Shown: positions 37,216 through 50,725, counted from the stretch's first letter. The stretch is DNA of 64,000 nt from Poecilobothrus nobilitatus (GCA_947095535.1 OX352773.1:156525271-156589270); one strand, 5' to 3'. The notes: generated by a model not told the origin, from the sequence alone. A program made the numbers and translations.

Positions 37216-38210
37216 CATTGGTGAACATTTTTAAAGGTAAAGAGAAATACATTAAATTGGTTATAGATTTTGAAAACAATGTGATGATACATTGATAGTT
37301 AACGCAAGGTTATATTTATATTCACTGTGAGCACGGGATTTTGAAACTTTTGAATGATGTTCACGGATGATATACGTAAGAGTTATACACGTAGGGTTAA
37401 AGTTTCTTTTATATTGAACGGCTAATTTTTTTAGTCTAATTTCGTTTTATACATAGATACATATACGGCGTATATGAAAAATAAATATTTACCCATTGGT
37501 ATTGCAATTAGAATTCTTCATCAGAAACAAAATATAAATTTCAATATTTTACTTGATAATAAATTTTGCATTTTGGGTCATCAATGGATCTCCCTATTCA
37601 AGAGAATCCATTTTTTGAAATATGTTTACGTAGGTATATAATATAATTTATATAATACGTAAATTATTTATGATAATTTATCCAATCGGGATAGTACAGG
37701 ATCTTTTTAATTTGAAATACAGCATAGTAATTTTTTGTTATTAATTTTTTTTCAGATTCTAGGGTTATCCGACAACTGGAATTTATTATTTATTTTAAAA
37801 ATAAATAGATAATAACTAAGAAAAATTGTAGGACTGAAATTTAAAAGGTTTTGTAATATTTTTATTCCATTTATCTTCAACAAGAATTTTGTCTTCTATT
37901 CTGTAGAACTTCATAATTCTGTTAACGCAGTATTTGTTTATAACTATGGATACGCATACGAGAATATACGGCAGGGATCTTCAAAAGTTCTATAGTTAAA
38001 ATACGAAAAAGCTAACAATTCTAATGAAATAACAATCAAGCGAAATAGCAATCCAATCATAAATAGTCGTAAATTGTTAAATAGTCAAATAAATTTAACG
38101 AAAAGTTATATTGACATTTCTAATTAACTTTTTAATAAATTTATATAACATTCTCGAGTAATTATGGCTGGAGAGTCAGGAATTATTGTTATTATATTTT
38201 TTTGGAGAAG
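37216..38210. other. AT-rich stretch, no gene seen
   Basis: Nothing recognised on either strand. Confidence 0.5.
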
Positions 38211-38334
38211 AAGAAAATCATCATTTTATGCAGGGCTGGGGAGTCGGAATCGGCTTATTTTGTATGTAACTCCGACTCCAACCTAAGAATAATGAAGCCG
38301 ACTCCCCAGTCCTGCATAAAATGATGATTTTCTT
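38211..38334. mobile_element. Small palindromic element with hAT-like ends
   Basis: The left arm 38211-38256 contains cagggctggggagtcgg and the right arm 38295-38334 contains ccgactccccagtcctg. A CAGGGCTGGGG...CCCCAGTCCTG pair resembles hAT-type termini. The inverted match continues for about 20 bp outside this core on both sides (aagaaaatcatcattttatg / cataaaatgatgattttctt), so there is no direct 8-bp target duplication at the core ends. The centre also holds ctccgactcca, a partial repeat of the arm. Confidence 0.6.
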
Positions 38335-39944
38335 GGGTATGTATTCATTTTATTTAGTATATCGTTCAATTTTTCCATAATAACATCGTTACCTACTAGA
38401 TACCTTACCTACTTTGTTTGTTGTGTATACGAAAGATTACTGTTCTGTACAATTAGGTTAGATAATATATTATTGGTTGAAGAAGCATTTATATTTGTAG
38501 AACTTTTTTTTTCCTAATTTTTGAAAAGAGTTACAATACTCTTTCGTATGATACACGAGATATTTGTTGAACTTTTCCTTTTTGGGAAGTTCGCATTGCG
38601 AAAGAATTCAATTAAATAAAAGTGAATGCAAACAATTTTTTCGGCGAACTAAATCTTTAAAAACATAACAATCAATATCTGTAATGACTTGAAGTACATT
38701 TTAATGATAATACTCATATAAAATGAAATTATTTTAAAATTTAAAACTTTTAGCTTACAATTTCAAAATTTCTACTGATAAGTAAAAGAGTTTAATTTCA
38801 AAATCGGGTTGTTCAAAATCGGTTTCAATGATCGGGTTGTAACATGTTTTTATTTTTCTTTCAAGAAGAGGGTTTGATTAGGACATTAGATGAATTTATT
38901 AATATCTTCATAAGACTAGAGGTGAAGCATTTTTTATTTATAATAATATTTTAAAACATCCCATAACACAATAATAAATTGCTACTTGTTGCCTTTATAG
39001 GGATCTAAATACAGACATTTAAAGCTTCAGATATAATGAATATAAATTAGAATTAATCTCAATATTAAAAAATAGATAATTTAACTGCTTATTTAAAATC
39101 TAATTTTATAACAGAATACATAAAATTTAAGCAATTATTATTTCTTTATTATATTAATTTTTATTAATCATTTTGTGAATATTTTCAATGGGTCTGATAC
39201 AAAGTCAAAAAGAAAATATTGTAATAAAATTCCAATTACATTAAAATTTATGGTAATTTTTTAACAACAATAAATCTAATGTACGTGTTAAAAAGAAAAT
39301 CTCCTTTGATTTTATCATAACTGGACGTTACCAAATATTTTACCCAACTAAACAGTATATATTTACTGTTTTATTTATTTGCCTGTTTGTAACAATCTCA
39401 TAAATCAGTTCAGTAATCTGTCATATTATGGTAATTTTGACTTTTCTTATATTCTACTGTTGTATTTTTTTCTATTTTTGTGTTAGGAATTTGGGATTGT
39501 GTATTTTTTATACTAAACTTTTGTACAAATACTTAATTTGTTTGGATTTAATATTATCATGTCATTATTTTTATCTTTGCTGGTGTTAAAAAAAGCTACA
39601 TAAACATTAATGTAATTAGCGTTTTTATAATATTATGTCGTATTATTTTTAATACTTAACTTTTATCCCTTCTTAATAATGTTCTAGCTCGCTCTTTGTA
39701 AGCTTAAGCATCTAATACTATTTGAAGCCTCTCTGTAATAATGGTTCACAATTTTCTTGTTGTAGACGTCTTCATACCTACCTTACTTTCCTTAGTCTAT
39801 TTCTTACTTTTGTTGTTGCAGTTTTTGTTCTAAATATTTTAAACTATTATTGAATTACGACGATTGTTACTATGTGCATCGTTCACCTTAATTCTTATCA
39901 ATCGATACATTTGATTAATTAATATTCTTTTGTGTTAATTCATA
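38335..39944. other. AT-rich stretch, no gene seen
   Basis: No supported coding sequence or repeat on either strand. Confidence 0.5.
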
Positions 39945-40252
39945 TAATAGCTAACAGTGAAGCTACCTTCAATTATTACCACATGGAAAATATTATTTAC
40001 TCGTGCATTTTGTAGCTGTTAATGGCCGCATCACTATCCTATCCTTTCCTATCTCCAATCCCTAGCCAATATACTGCCTTACTAGTTAGGGGTTCATTAC
40101 ATTACTAGTTTTTCTAACATTATATCGGATAAAGGGGGAGTTGAGTTAAGTTAGCAAAAAGTTGACACTAAACAAGGTAATATTCTTGGTGTCTTTGGAA
40201 GAATCCCACTTGTCTTGGAAAAAGAAATTTCCCACTACCCTTAGAAAAAAAT
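39945..40252 (+). repeat. Family D copy D4
   Basis: 'ttcaattattaccacatgg', 'ccctagccaatatactg', 'attcttggtgtctttggaag' and an A run at about 40244. The last 30 bp are partly duplicated (two successive 'cccac...cttggaaaaa' versions). Confidence 0.65.
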
Positions 40253-41744
40253 CAATTGCATGTAGATAATATTTTAATTTATAGTTTTTTAATATCTGTC
40301 GTAACTGACAAAGTTAACTGATATTGTGCTTTGCAACTCTATGAAAATAGAACTCCACATTTCATTTGAGTCACCCATAAATTATATGATTCTGAAAATT
40401 AAAAGGGATTTAATAGATAGCGAAGACTTTTAGAGCGATAACGAAGTATAATATACGACTTTGTATTTATTTTTGAAAAAGAACAATACCATGGTTATCT
40501 GCACTTCTTAAATTAAAACAAGAAATACTTTAATATGAAATAACTATTTGGTAAAGGACTTAACTCTTTCTTTAATGTTTAAAGGAAAAAATAAAGTAGT
40601 AATAATTGAAAAATTATGATAACATTATAGCATATAAAATTAATGGGCTTTCGGTTATTTTTTTCCGATTATATGAAAACTTAAATCAATTTTATATCTT
40701 AACAGACATAAATAAAATGTGTAAAAAAGAAAATTATAAAGAGAGAAAAAATTGTTCACATAATTAGGTATTAATCGAAGTGTAAAAGAAAAATTGCAAA
40801 TAACAGTAATGAGCATAAAAGAAAAAATGTCCTTGAAGAAAATATTATGTAACTATCTGATACAACTAGGCACTATTATTGATGAAACTTAGTTTATTAT
40901 TGCCAGAATTAATTAAATTATGTTATAAAGTGGAAATTCTATTTTAAGGCTATTGGATGTGTGAATAATATCTTTTCGAACTAATTTTTTTTATTTGTAT
41001 ATACCAATTATATTAAGGAGTCCTTTTTTCGATTTACAAAATACAAGAAAAAAATTAAGTATTTAAAACTATGTAAAATTGTGTAAATCCTGATGCATTG
41101 ATGCCGAAAGATAGAGGAGCGTTAGAAGGAAAAGTCAAGAAAAGGAAATTATAATTTTATTTTAATTCATTTTAATTCTTATTAAAGTTACTACCAGAAC
41201 AACTACACGTACAAAACCACATGTTTGTTTGAAATATTTGGATTTTATTAAAAAAAAAAAGAAGTGGATAAACACATAAACTTCGTGTTCCATAATCTTT
41301 TAAACAAAATATTAAATCAAATATTTCTTTGCTTAGTAAAGTAAAAAATAATTAGAACCCTTAGTTTAGTTTAGTTTAGATATAAATAAAAAAATAACTT
41401 GAAATAATGCAAAAACCACAGATTTTTTTAAATTTCTTCGAAAAACTTAAAAATATTGTCAACTAACTTGAAACTTTGCAAAAGTGCTTATCCTAATAAA
41501 ATACTTCATTATTTTAATTTGAAACCTGTTAGTCCTATTAGTTTTGAAGGTTTACATACAGTCTAAATTCAAATTTTAAATCATAACTAATCCTTAGGAC
41601 TTGAAACTTTATTAACTTAAAACTTTCTTCGCTCAAATACCATATTTATTCTAATACCAAGTGCTTTCTCTAATACCATATACCTGTTCATTTTAATTTG
41701 CGCATCTTCCTAGCTCTATTAAAGTTTCAATATATGCAGTCTGG
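40253..41744. other. AT-rich stretch, no gene seen
   Basis: No supported coding sequence or repeat on either strand. Confidence 0.5.
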
Positions 41745-42180
41745 AATCAAAAATTTGTATGACAGCTACCTGAAGATTTGATATTTCTAGCTTGAACCTT
41801 CATCGTCATATTCAGGTCCAAAAATATTTCCCATTAATGACATTCAATTAAAGAATTTAATTACAGGTTTTTAAAAATAGGGAATTTTCAGTTTTTGTAC
41901 TCTTTTTATACAGCAGCTCCTAAACGAGGGAAGATACAAAAATATTTTCTATAATGACTCATACTTATTTTCAAAAAATCTCTCATCTATTTTCAAGCTT
42001 TAACTTAAATCATTTGGAACATAGAAAGGGTGAAGTATTTTACAAAACCTAATTTTAGCACAACGGTAAATTAAAAAAACCGTATGGCAATATTGTTTAA
42101 TATATTATATTTATAAAACTTATAGAAGCACCTATAGTTTAATGTTGCCATATTAAAAATATACCTTATTATATCAATTT
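41745..42180 (-). repeat. Family A fragment
   Basis: Same order as the middle of A3: 'acaggtttttaaaaatagg', 'agctcctaaacgaggg', 'aatgactcatacttatttt' and 'cacaacggtaaatta' followed by 'ccgtatggca'. Both ends are missing. Confidence 0.6.
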
Positions 42181-42214
42181 ATATATAGCGCGTTGAACTT
42201 TGTAGGGCTGTAAC

Positions 42215-42352
42215 TCCGTAGCAGGTGATACTAAAGAAAAATATTGTTTCACAAACTTCATTTATTTCGTAGTTAAAATTGTATTACTTTATTTTAAACA
42301 GTGTAGCAGTTTTGTAAACAGAAGTTATGAAAATGTGCTAAAAAATCTAAAT
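42215..42352 (+). repeat. Family C end fragment
   Basis: 'gtaactccgtagcaggtg', then 'cagtgtagcagttttgtaaac' and 'aaaatgtgctaaaaa'. The GGAC array is lost. Confidence 0.45.
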
Positions 42353-43735
42353 TAGCATTTTCCTTAAATTCGAATTAAAAAGCCTATAATGAAATAGAAC
42401 ACTAATATTTATTTTACTTATGTCATTAATGAGAAGGTTATCGTACTAGCATCTATAATCTATATTCGTCATATTATCTAACATCAGTGTAAAGTTTTAC
42501 ATTGTTAACGTTTAAATTTCTGAAAATCAAAATTGTTTTTTTTTTTTTTTTAGATAATTGAGCCATATAATTTTAATTGAATATTTAAAAAAATATTTGA
42601 TTTAATTTTGACAATTATTAGAGCCGAAATTTAATTTTGACAATTATTATATTTCTTCTAAATCAGTTATTTTAATTTTATCATTTTGTATATTGTGAAG
42701 AATAATTAATTTTAAGCCAGAAAATGATCAGAATACTGAGAAAAATAACCAAATTTTATTATCGTACTCGTATATCATAAATTTTCTTTTCACAATTTCT
42801 TAATTAAAATATTTTCAATTATCATAATTAGCGAAATAAAATAATCACCATTATTTTTTCTTTTATATCAAATTAAAATTATCTAATTTAAAGAATTTTT
42901 TTTCCTTTGATTATATGAGCATAAAAGAAAATTTTCTGCTTTTTTATTTAACTTTGCCTGAATTAAAAAAAAAAAAAAAACTCTTTCATATTTTAGCTGG
43001 GTCTAAAGTATTTTTATAAACTTTTTTATAAACGAAATAATAATATGTCCTTGTAACAATAATATTATTTATTTTTGCTCGTGTATACCGCTGGTATTTT
43101 AAGGATACGATTTATCATATTTATTTTTTGTATTTCCTGCAAAAAATCCTAGTCTTATATGAAATGAAAATCAAAATAATTTAAATTAACAAATTTAGTA
43201 AAGCCCTCTGTTACACGCATAATAATTATTTATTATGTATGTTAAAATTTTTAAAAGTATATAATATGTATCCATCATAATCAAAATTAAATTTTAAATC
43301 CAATGGGAAACGGAAATAATACGATTTTCATTTTGTAATTATGTATTCCAAAATAGAATACAAATTTAATCTGTAATCACTGTTCTTATTCAATTTTTTC
43401 AAAAATGTTAGCTTCTATTTACAAAAAAAAAAAAGTTGGATAATTACATTTAATCATCCTTCGTTAAATCTTTTCTTATTTTCTTATCTAAGAGATTTTT
43501 TTTTTGTACAGACAATAAAATAATATTCACAAAATTTATTAATGAAAGTTATTTCAATCTAGTCATTTTAATTTATCGATTTCCTGGGCTGTATTTTAGA
43601 CAACTTGACACGAGCTTTTCTATAATATATTAAAAAAAAAGTTTTTGCAAAGGAAGTTGAACTTCAGAAATTCTGTAGATTTACTCTACTACAAGAAATT
43701 ATAAAAATCTCACATAACATAATTATTTATTTTTC
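42353..43735. other. AT-rich stretch, no gene seen
   Basis: Nothing recognised on either strand. Confidence 0.5.
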
Positions 43736-43790
43736 CTCCAATTATAATCTTAACATCGCTAAAAAGATGACGTTAAGATTGTAATGGGAG
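43736..43790. repeat. Imperfect 55-nt hairpin
   Basis: ctccaattataatcttaac (43736-43754) and gttaagattgtaatgggag (43772-43790) pair over 19 positions with a few mismatches around a 17-nt loop. Confidence 0.6.
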
Positions 43791-45775
43791 AATATTTTTT
43801 TAAATTATAATGCATTTTCGGATTAAATGGCATTGTTATTGGGAATCCCGACTTTATAAATTACTTCATAAACTTCATTTGGTTATCCGAAGAGGTTTTT
43901 TTGTAGATACGACCATAACTTGCAAAAAAAACATAACAAATTTTAATATTAAAATTTTATTTTCATCCATAAAAACTGAACTACAATTATTATATTTTTA
44001 ATATTTTTTGGAATAATTTGAATTATTTGTATCTGATAATCTAAAACTATGTGATATAAATTAGTATTCAAGTAAGTTTCGCCAGTTTGTTATTATCCCT
44101 CCAGTTTAATTTAAAAATCACTATATTAGAAGAAGAAGAGGAAAAACTTCATAAGAGTAATTATATTAGGAACTCTGGCGCCAAACCATTACTAGACTAT
44201 TAAAAAAATTACCTGTTGTAATAATATTTGGCTTAACAAGCGAACAACCAGCAAAACTCTTTTGTTTTACTGATTTCCAAGTAGGTATAAAGTTTCCGAG
44301 ATGAATTTGAAAATGTATGGAATAATATTCAGTTTTCATATTATTTAGCATAGGTGTTTCTGAAGATTAATTGGCATGACAACTTTAAAAAACCATATAT
44401 TTTGAAAGGAATTGATTGTTTTTTGAAAGGAATTGATTGCTCATCTATATTAAATATTTTATTTTATCTTTTACAAATTTATGATATTCTGATCTACGAT
44501 AGAAGTCGCAAATCCTTGCAAATTTTTATCAACATTTTTGAGATCGTATAACTTTACTAATTGTCATTAAACTCCATTATATGGAAAATCTTAAGAAAAT
44601 ATTTCAAATGAAGTGCAAATCTTATAATTTTCCGCACAATGCATTAATTCGTTAAATTTTTGCTGATTTAATTTCATTAGGTATTTTTCCAAAATTGTAA
44701 ATCACATTTTACTCTACAACATTAGTAAAACAGATAAAATATTAATTCTTGATTCTTCATAAAACTATACTCAGTAACAAAAAAAAATCCTATACCTTAG
44801 AAAACCCTACATACGTAATACATTATTCTACGGGTGCTATTATTACATTTAAATTGATGCAGTAGCATGAAAGGAATCGCAAAAGAACCAATTTCGTCAT
44901 AAAATGCCTCCAAGAAAATAGAAAATGTAAAGCTAAAAATGTGTATGGTTACAAAAATAATCATAATTTTATAATGGTAAACATCTAAACCTAATCTTCC
45001 ACTACCTTTGTTTTAAAGACAGTTTAATAAACAAAATGAATATTTCAAGGTCATTTAAAATTCATAAAGGATACTAAGTATAAAAAAGCTTTTCTTTTTT
45101 TTATTTCAAATCGATTCTCAGATAATAAAAACGTCACTATCAAGAAAATTTTTTTAAAAGGGATATCCTATATTTTTTTTTCTCAGAAATGAATTTTTTA
45201 TAACATATCATTTTTTAAAGCAGAATATTATCATCAGTTTTATATACTAATATCCTGATACTAATACTAATAATAAAAATGAAGTGTTTTTTTTTTGTAA
45301 AAAATCCCATGAATGAGACTGCTTTTCCTTTAATAAAAAATAAAAAAAGGATTTTAAATAAAATATGTAGCTAGGTATGGAAACTTACTTAGTTAAAAAT
45401 GTTTGTTCATTTTTCTTATGTAGCTTATATGGAAATAGAAAATTCAAAGAATAAACTCAGGTAAATCTTCTAATCTTAAATAGAAAATAAAAAGAAAAAT
45501 AAAATGTAATGAATAGTTTTCGACGAAAATAAAAAAGCAAATTTATGCCACTTGTAATAAGCAAATGATAATATAGATAATTTTTAATTCAAATTTCAGG
45601 TTAATTAGGCAAAATATCTAAATACTGCGAAGATATGATTTTTCTTTCTTGAACTTCATTTATTTTTTCCCCCTAATTTTTCAAGAATCGTAAAACATGA
45701 TAATATGATAGAACTTTTTCTTTCTTTGAACTGGATATAACATTACAGAATAATAATATCTTTGAAATGATCTTA
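43791..45775. other. AT-rich stretch, no gene seen
   Basis: Contains a 20-bp direct duplication (ttttgaaaggaattgattg, about 44400-44440). The small open frames at 43810-44001 (+) and 44166-44351 (-) match nothing I know and I do not call them genes. Confidence 0.45.
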
Positions 45776-47360
45776 TTATACCCGTACGATAGGATCGGGT
45801 ATAATAAAATTACTCCTCCGTTTGTAACACCTCGAAATAAGCGAGCTAGATATACCTTCAAAGGTATGGATCGGATCAGAAAAAAATTCTAAGACTTTTG
45901 AGCCATGTCCGTCCGTCCGTCCGTCCGTCCGTCAGCACGCTAACTCAAAAACTAAGAAAGCTAGAATCTTGATATTTACACAAAATATTTTGGGAGTAAT
46001 TTGTAGGTTCCCTATTTTTTTTGGTTGAGTTTGGACCAAGCCTTAGGGTAGCTGTCGAACACCTAACTTTTAGATCCCCACATTTTTTTTGCAATAGAGC
46101 TATGAAATTTTAACTACTGATAGATCTCACAAAAATATTAATTTAATTTTTAATAACTATTTTTTGTAGCCCCACCCGTTACGGAGCTACAGCTCCCGAA
46201 AGGTTCAAAAAAGCTCTATATTTAAATTGTTATAGCACAAGTTGTATAAGGTATATCTTCATTTTGAAAACGCCATACGATTACTACTTTCATTAGCTTT
46301 AAAAATATATATACAATAAATATATATTTTTGGCATACGGTGTCTTAATTTACCGTTATGCGAAACTCAAATTTTGCAAAATTCTTTAACCCTTCCATCT
46401 TCTAAACGGTTAAAGTTGGAAACTTGAAATTTTGACAGAAGTTAGATCTTTGAAAATTAGTATGAGTCATTTCAGAAATTTTTTTTGTATCACCCCCCGT
46501 TTAGGAGCTGTAAGGGGTCAAAAACTGAAAATTTCCTATTTTTAAACACCTGTAACTTGAACACCTGTTAAAATTTTTTTGAAGTAATACACAAAAATTA
46601 AAGCTCCAATATTATACTTTTATTTCTGTTAACAACTTTTTTTAATAATATAGGGTTACTTTATAATTGACGAAAGTGTTACTTGATTTTTTCAAATTTT
46701 CTAACAAATTTCTTTAAAACGAATTTTTTCCATTTTGTTTTACTCGATAATTTGAAATTGTTGAGGATATAATGCGTAGTACCAAAAAATGTAAAGAAAT
46801 AAACAACATAACGGTTGCTTGAAGAATTTTTATTTATATGATATTGATATATATACATACTTATATAATATCATGTTTATTTACATATCGTATATGTCAC
46901 TAGTGCATGAATGATAAGAGTATAGATGTATATTATATAGCGCCGTATTTACATACATATATGTATTTTATTGTACTTATAAGAAATTATTCTGTCAATG
47001 GAATATTTAAATATAATATAATATAATATTTAAAATTATATTTACTGTTTTGTACTTAGTAAATTTAATATACATTTACCGCTTAGTATTAAATGTTACT
47101 ATAGAATATTTGAAAAAGTTTTGGATTGATAATCGTTATGTGGAAGGTTAGAATCTGCTTTTGAAGAATGTACATATAAACATGTAGTTTGAATATATGT
47201 ACAACCCATAGTTCTAGAAATTATAAAATTCACCCAAATTATTTTAAAATACTAAAATATTAAAAAAATAATATTGTAAGCAGAGTGACAGGCTGTGAAC
47301 ATACTAACGGTTCGTACGGGTATCTAAGAGTTGACAAAGTCAACTGTATTCTTCCTCGTT
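45776..47360 (+). repeat. Family A full-length copy A2 (1585 bp)
   Basis: Begins with the palindromic end ttatacccg / cgggtataa (45776-45804) and has a long GTCC array (about 45907-45935). The middle holds 'accgttatgcgaaactc' and 'cataacggttgcttgaag'. It ends at 47360 with cgtacgggtatct, a hairpin agttgac-aaa-gtcaact (47329-47345) and cttcctcgtt. A3 is an inverted copy of identical length and nearly identical sequence by eye. No coding capacity is recognised, so mobilisation would need enzymes from another element. Confidence 0.85.
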
Positions 47361-47369
47361 AAATAAATG

Positions 47370-47530
47370 CCTTTTATTCTCCTCTGCTTTGCACTACTAG
47401 ATTCTATAAAGAGCATATAGGGCATCCACTATCTAAGTAATTTATTATTTATATTTGACTAAATTTCAGTTACAGGTATCATTAGTTTCACTAAACCGTT
47501 GATTACTCGGCTGTAGCTATTATACAAAAC
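47370..47530 (+). repeat. Family F copy F3
   Basis: 'ctataaagagcatatagggc', 'ccactatctaagtaattta' and 'tttcactaaaccgttgatta' join the parts seen separately in F1 and F2. It abuts the right end of A2, so A2 may have inserted beside or into it. Confidence 0.55.
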
Positions 47531-48406
47531 TATTATACGCAAATAAATATTTTCGGGTTTGAATGGGAGACCGTTCTTGATATCCTTTCATAATACTTTC
47601 CTCTTATTTAAAATATATAAAATTGCAAATCATAAGTTTTTGCGTTAGATATTCTAATTGTGGCCTGTAAAAAAAAAAAATTGAGTTTCAGTAATTTTCA
47701 TTGTATCTGTAATATATTACAAAAACTAAAAAAATAGATAATATTAGATACGTAGGTACCACTTTGTAAACTTTTTGAAAATTTTTAAAAATAACATTAT
47801 TATTTTCATACGAAAAAATCCTTTTTTTTTTTTGTTGTCATATAACTTTGAAGTCTACTAAAAATATAATATACCCACTTATATATCTACTCACATATTC
47901 AGATAAACATGAATATGTAAAAATGTTTTCACTCATTTTCAAAAGACTTGATCTATTTTTTTTTTTCTCAGTTTATATTTCACCTTGTAGAAGTTGATAA
48001 GATATTTAAAAATAAAGACTGATTTTTACTTATATCTATCTCTTTCTTAATATTTTTTCTTTCTTTTTTTTTTTTTGTGTGTCTTTTTATTGTTATATAT
48101 TGGCTAAGAAGAGATCTTGTAACATTTTGAACTGATGTAAAAATATTATCTGGTGGATGATGATAAAAGATTTTGTTTTAAATATTTAGTTATTTTTATG
48201 TTTTGCTTATTTTCGGGTCTCAGGAACTTGAAAAAATAAAAATAATTTGGAATACTTTACAGTTTTAATGAATGAAATTTTCTGTTTTGTATTTACTTTG
48301 GATGTTTAAATGTAAATTTTTCACCATTTTAGGTTCATTATAGAAAATCACATTTGCGAGATGGAATAAGATAGGTAACTGTTCTGAAAATGTAAAACTA
48401 TGAGAA
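47531..48406. other. AT-rich stretch, no gene seen
   Basis: Nothing recognised on either strand. Confidence 0.5.
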
Positions 48407-48812
48407 AACAAGGAAGGGTGCAGTAGAGTAGACTGTGTGAACTCTGGGATACCCGTATGAACGTAATATATCCTGTTTCTATAAAACTTGATCATCTTTT
48501 AAAAATATTCAGATGTTTTAGTACCGAACTACAGAGATATATTTATGTAAATTGTGGAGTTCTATGACAGCTACCCAAATCTATTGCGCCAGGCTTCATT
48601 AAGTTCCAAGAAATGCAAGAAGCCTGAACCGGCTGCTTTAGACCTATCAAGTTTTACAAAAGTTTTTGGCATGCAACTCGACACTTTTTCACTAAATTTC
48701 AGATAGCTAGCTTCAATAGACACTGAGTTATTTTCATTTAAAAAGAGAAGTTGTATGGCAACTATCCGAACCTTTCATTTCATCACAACCAAATTTTACA
48801 GAAGTTGTTGCT
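48407..48812 (-). repeat. Family B copy B3 (truncated)
   Basis: Very close by eye to the first 400 bp of B1 (aaggaagggtgcagtagag, atacccgtatgaacgtaat, 'cgaactacagagatat'). It stops abruptly within the 'aaattttacagaagttgttg' unit. The GGAC array and palindromic end are absent. Confidence 0.75.
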
Positions 48813-49632
48813 TTAAATTTGGTTATTGTGTCATTTTTGTGAAAGTCAAATTTTAAAGTATTTGAATATGTATGTATGTTATTTAAATATTTTGAAAAGC
48901 TAGAAAGCCTGATTATAAAAAAATAATGTAGGTATATAATTTCTAATTTGAATAATAAAACTGAATTTTTAATATAACATTATTATTCTGAATAAGTCAA
49001 TTTATTTATATTTATGTTCATTCAGGTATATTATATAAATAGCCTATATATTACATAATATTATAATAATTCATACCCACGGGAATATTAAAGGATTATC
49101 CAGATATAATAAAAAAACAATATTTCTTTCTAAATATTCAATTTCTTTGCAAAAATTTATCATTACAAAATATAAAAAAAAAACATCTTACAATAGATAA
49201 TTTTTGTGAATACAAGATCAATTCTATAATCGTAAAGGTTAAGAAAAAAAATAAAAGATGCCTCAAAGGGTTAACATTTTATAAATTCACAAAAAAATAA
49301 AAAAAATTCTTAATTTCAAATCAATTATTTGTATCTATCATATGTGTATTTATTATCTTTTTATTACTTTATAAAACCTTTGTTTTATATTTATTTCAAA
49401 ATTGAATTCAGTCTCGTAATGCCTATCTTTAGTATTTCCATCCCTTCTAGTATTAGTTATGTTGTTATTTTACTTTTTTGTCCTTATATCGATAAGAATT
49501 AATTTAAAAATTGTTCGGATATAAAATGTATGTGTGTTATTTTAAAATATTTAAAATTTTTTTCTTCTGTATTTAAATTATTATTCGCCTATAATATAAT
49601 AATTGCCTTACGTTTCCTAATATATATGTTTA
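48813..49632. other. AT-rich stretch, no gene seen
   Basis: Nothing recognised on either strand. Confidence 0.5.
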
Positions 49633-50725
49633 TAACAGTGCAGTTAAGTAGACTCTGTCAGCTCTAGGATACCCGTATGAACCTAATATATGCTGTTTCC
49701 ATAAAACTTGATCATCTTTTAGAAAATTTCAGAAGTTTCAGTACCGACGTTAAGTAGCCAGATATATTTATGTAAATTTTGGACTTGTATGACAGTTAAC
49801 CGAATCTGTTGCACCAGCACAACCAAATTTTACAGAAGTTATTGCCCTACAACTTCATCATCTTTTGTAAGATTTCAGATGCCTAGCTTCATTTGCATTT
49901 TCAGTGCAAGGTACCTGAACCTGCTGCTCAAATTCTACAACAGTTGTTAGTATATAACTCAACATCTATCTTTTTACGAAAATTCAGATATATAGTCTGA
50001 ATAGATATTCAGTTTTTTTCATTTAAAAGACGAAGTTGTATGCCAGCTACCCGAACCTATTGCAACAGCACAACCAAATTTAAAAAAGTTATTGCCATAA
50101 AACTTGATCATCTTTTGTAAGATTTCAGATGCCTAGCATCATTAACTTCCAAGATGTGCAAGCTACCTAAATGTGCTGCTCAGCCCAACCAAATTTTACT
50201 GAAGTTGTTAGCATGAAATTCGACATCTTTTTACAAATATTTAGATTCCTAGCTTCAATAGACTCGGAGTTATTTTATTTTAAAACATTAAGTTTTACGG
50301 TAGGTATCTGCTTCAATGAGCACAGAGTTATTTTCAATTAAAAAAAGAAATTGTACAAATTTTACAGATGTTGTTGTAGCTCAACATCATTTTGCAAAAT
50401 TTAAGATGCCTGGCTTCAATAGATACTGAGTTATTTTTAATATAAAGAATGGAGGTATTATGACAGCCGGAGCCATAAAATGCTGGATTTAAATAGCAAA
50501 ACTAACAATTTTACAAAAGTGACGTACAAAAAATTTCAGCCTTTCAGCCTTTTATTTTTTGAGTTATGGTGCGGACGGACGCACGGACGAACCCACGTGG
50601 TTTAATCGACTCAGAATTCGATTCTGAACCGATCCATACTTTTGAGCCTATATCTAATGACAAATTTAGTATAACCTTGAACATATGTTCATAGGGGTAT
50701 AACGAGGAAGAGTGCAGTATAGAGT
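49633..50725 (-). repeat. Family B copy B4 plus the start of a neighbouring unit
   Basis: A full but diverged B copy runs from aacagtgcagttaagtag (49633) through several 'gcacaaccaaattt' units and a GGAC array (about 50574) to the palindromic end 'catatgttcataggggtat' (about 50702). It is followed at once by aacgaggaagagtgcagta, the opposite end of another B unit: a head-to-tail junction. After about 25 bp the second unit is lost. Confidence 0.7.

Noticed and set aside
45907..45935. CRISPR-like or satellite array at the GTCC repeats
   Set aside because: A plain 4-bp microsatellite inside a transposable repeat; no spacers, and the genome is eukaryotic.
45776..47360. Helitron assignment for family A
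   Set aside because: A subterminal hairpin is present, but the ends are not TC...CTRR and no A/T host dinucleotide insertion could be shown; left as a hypothesis only.
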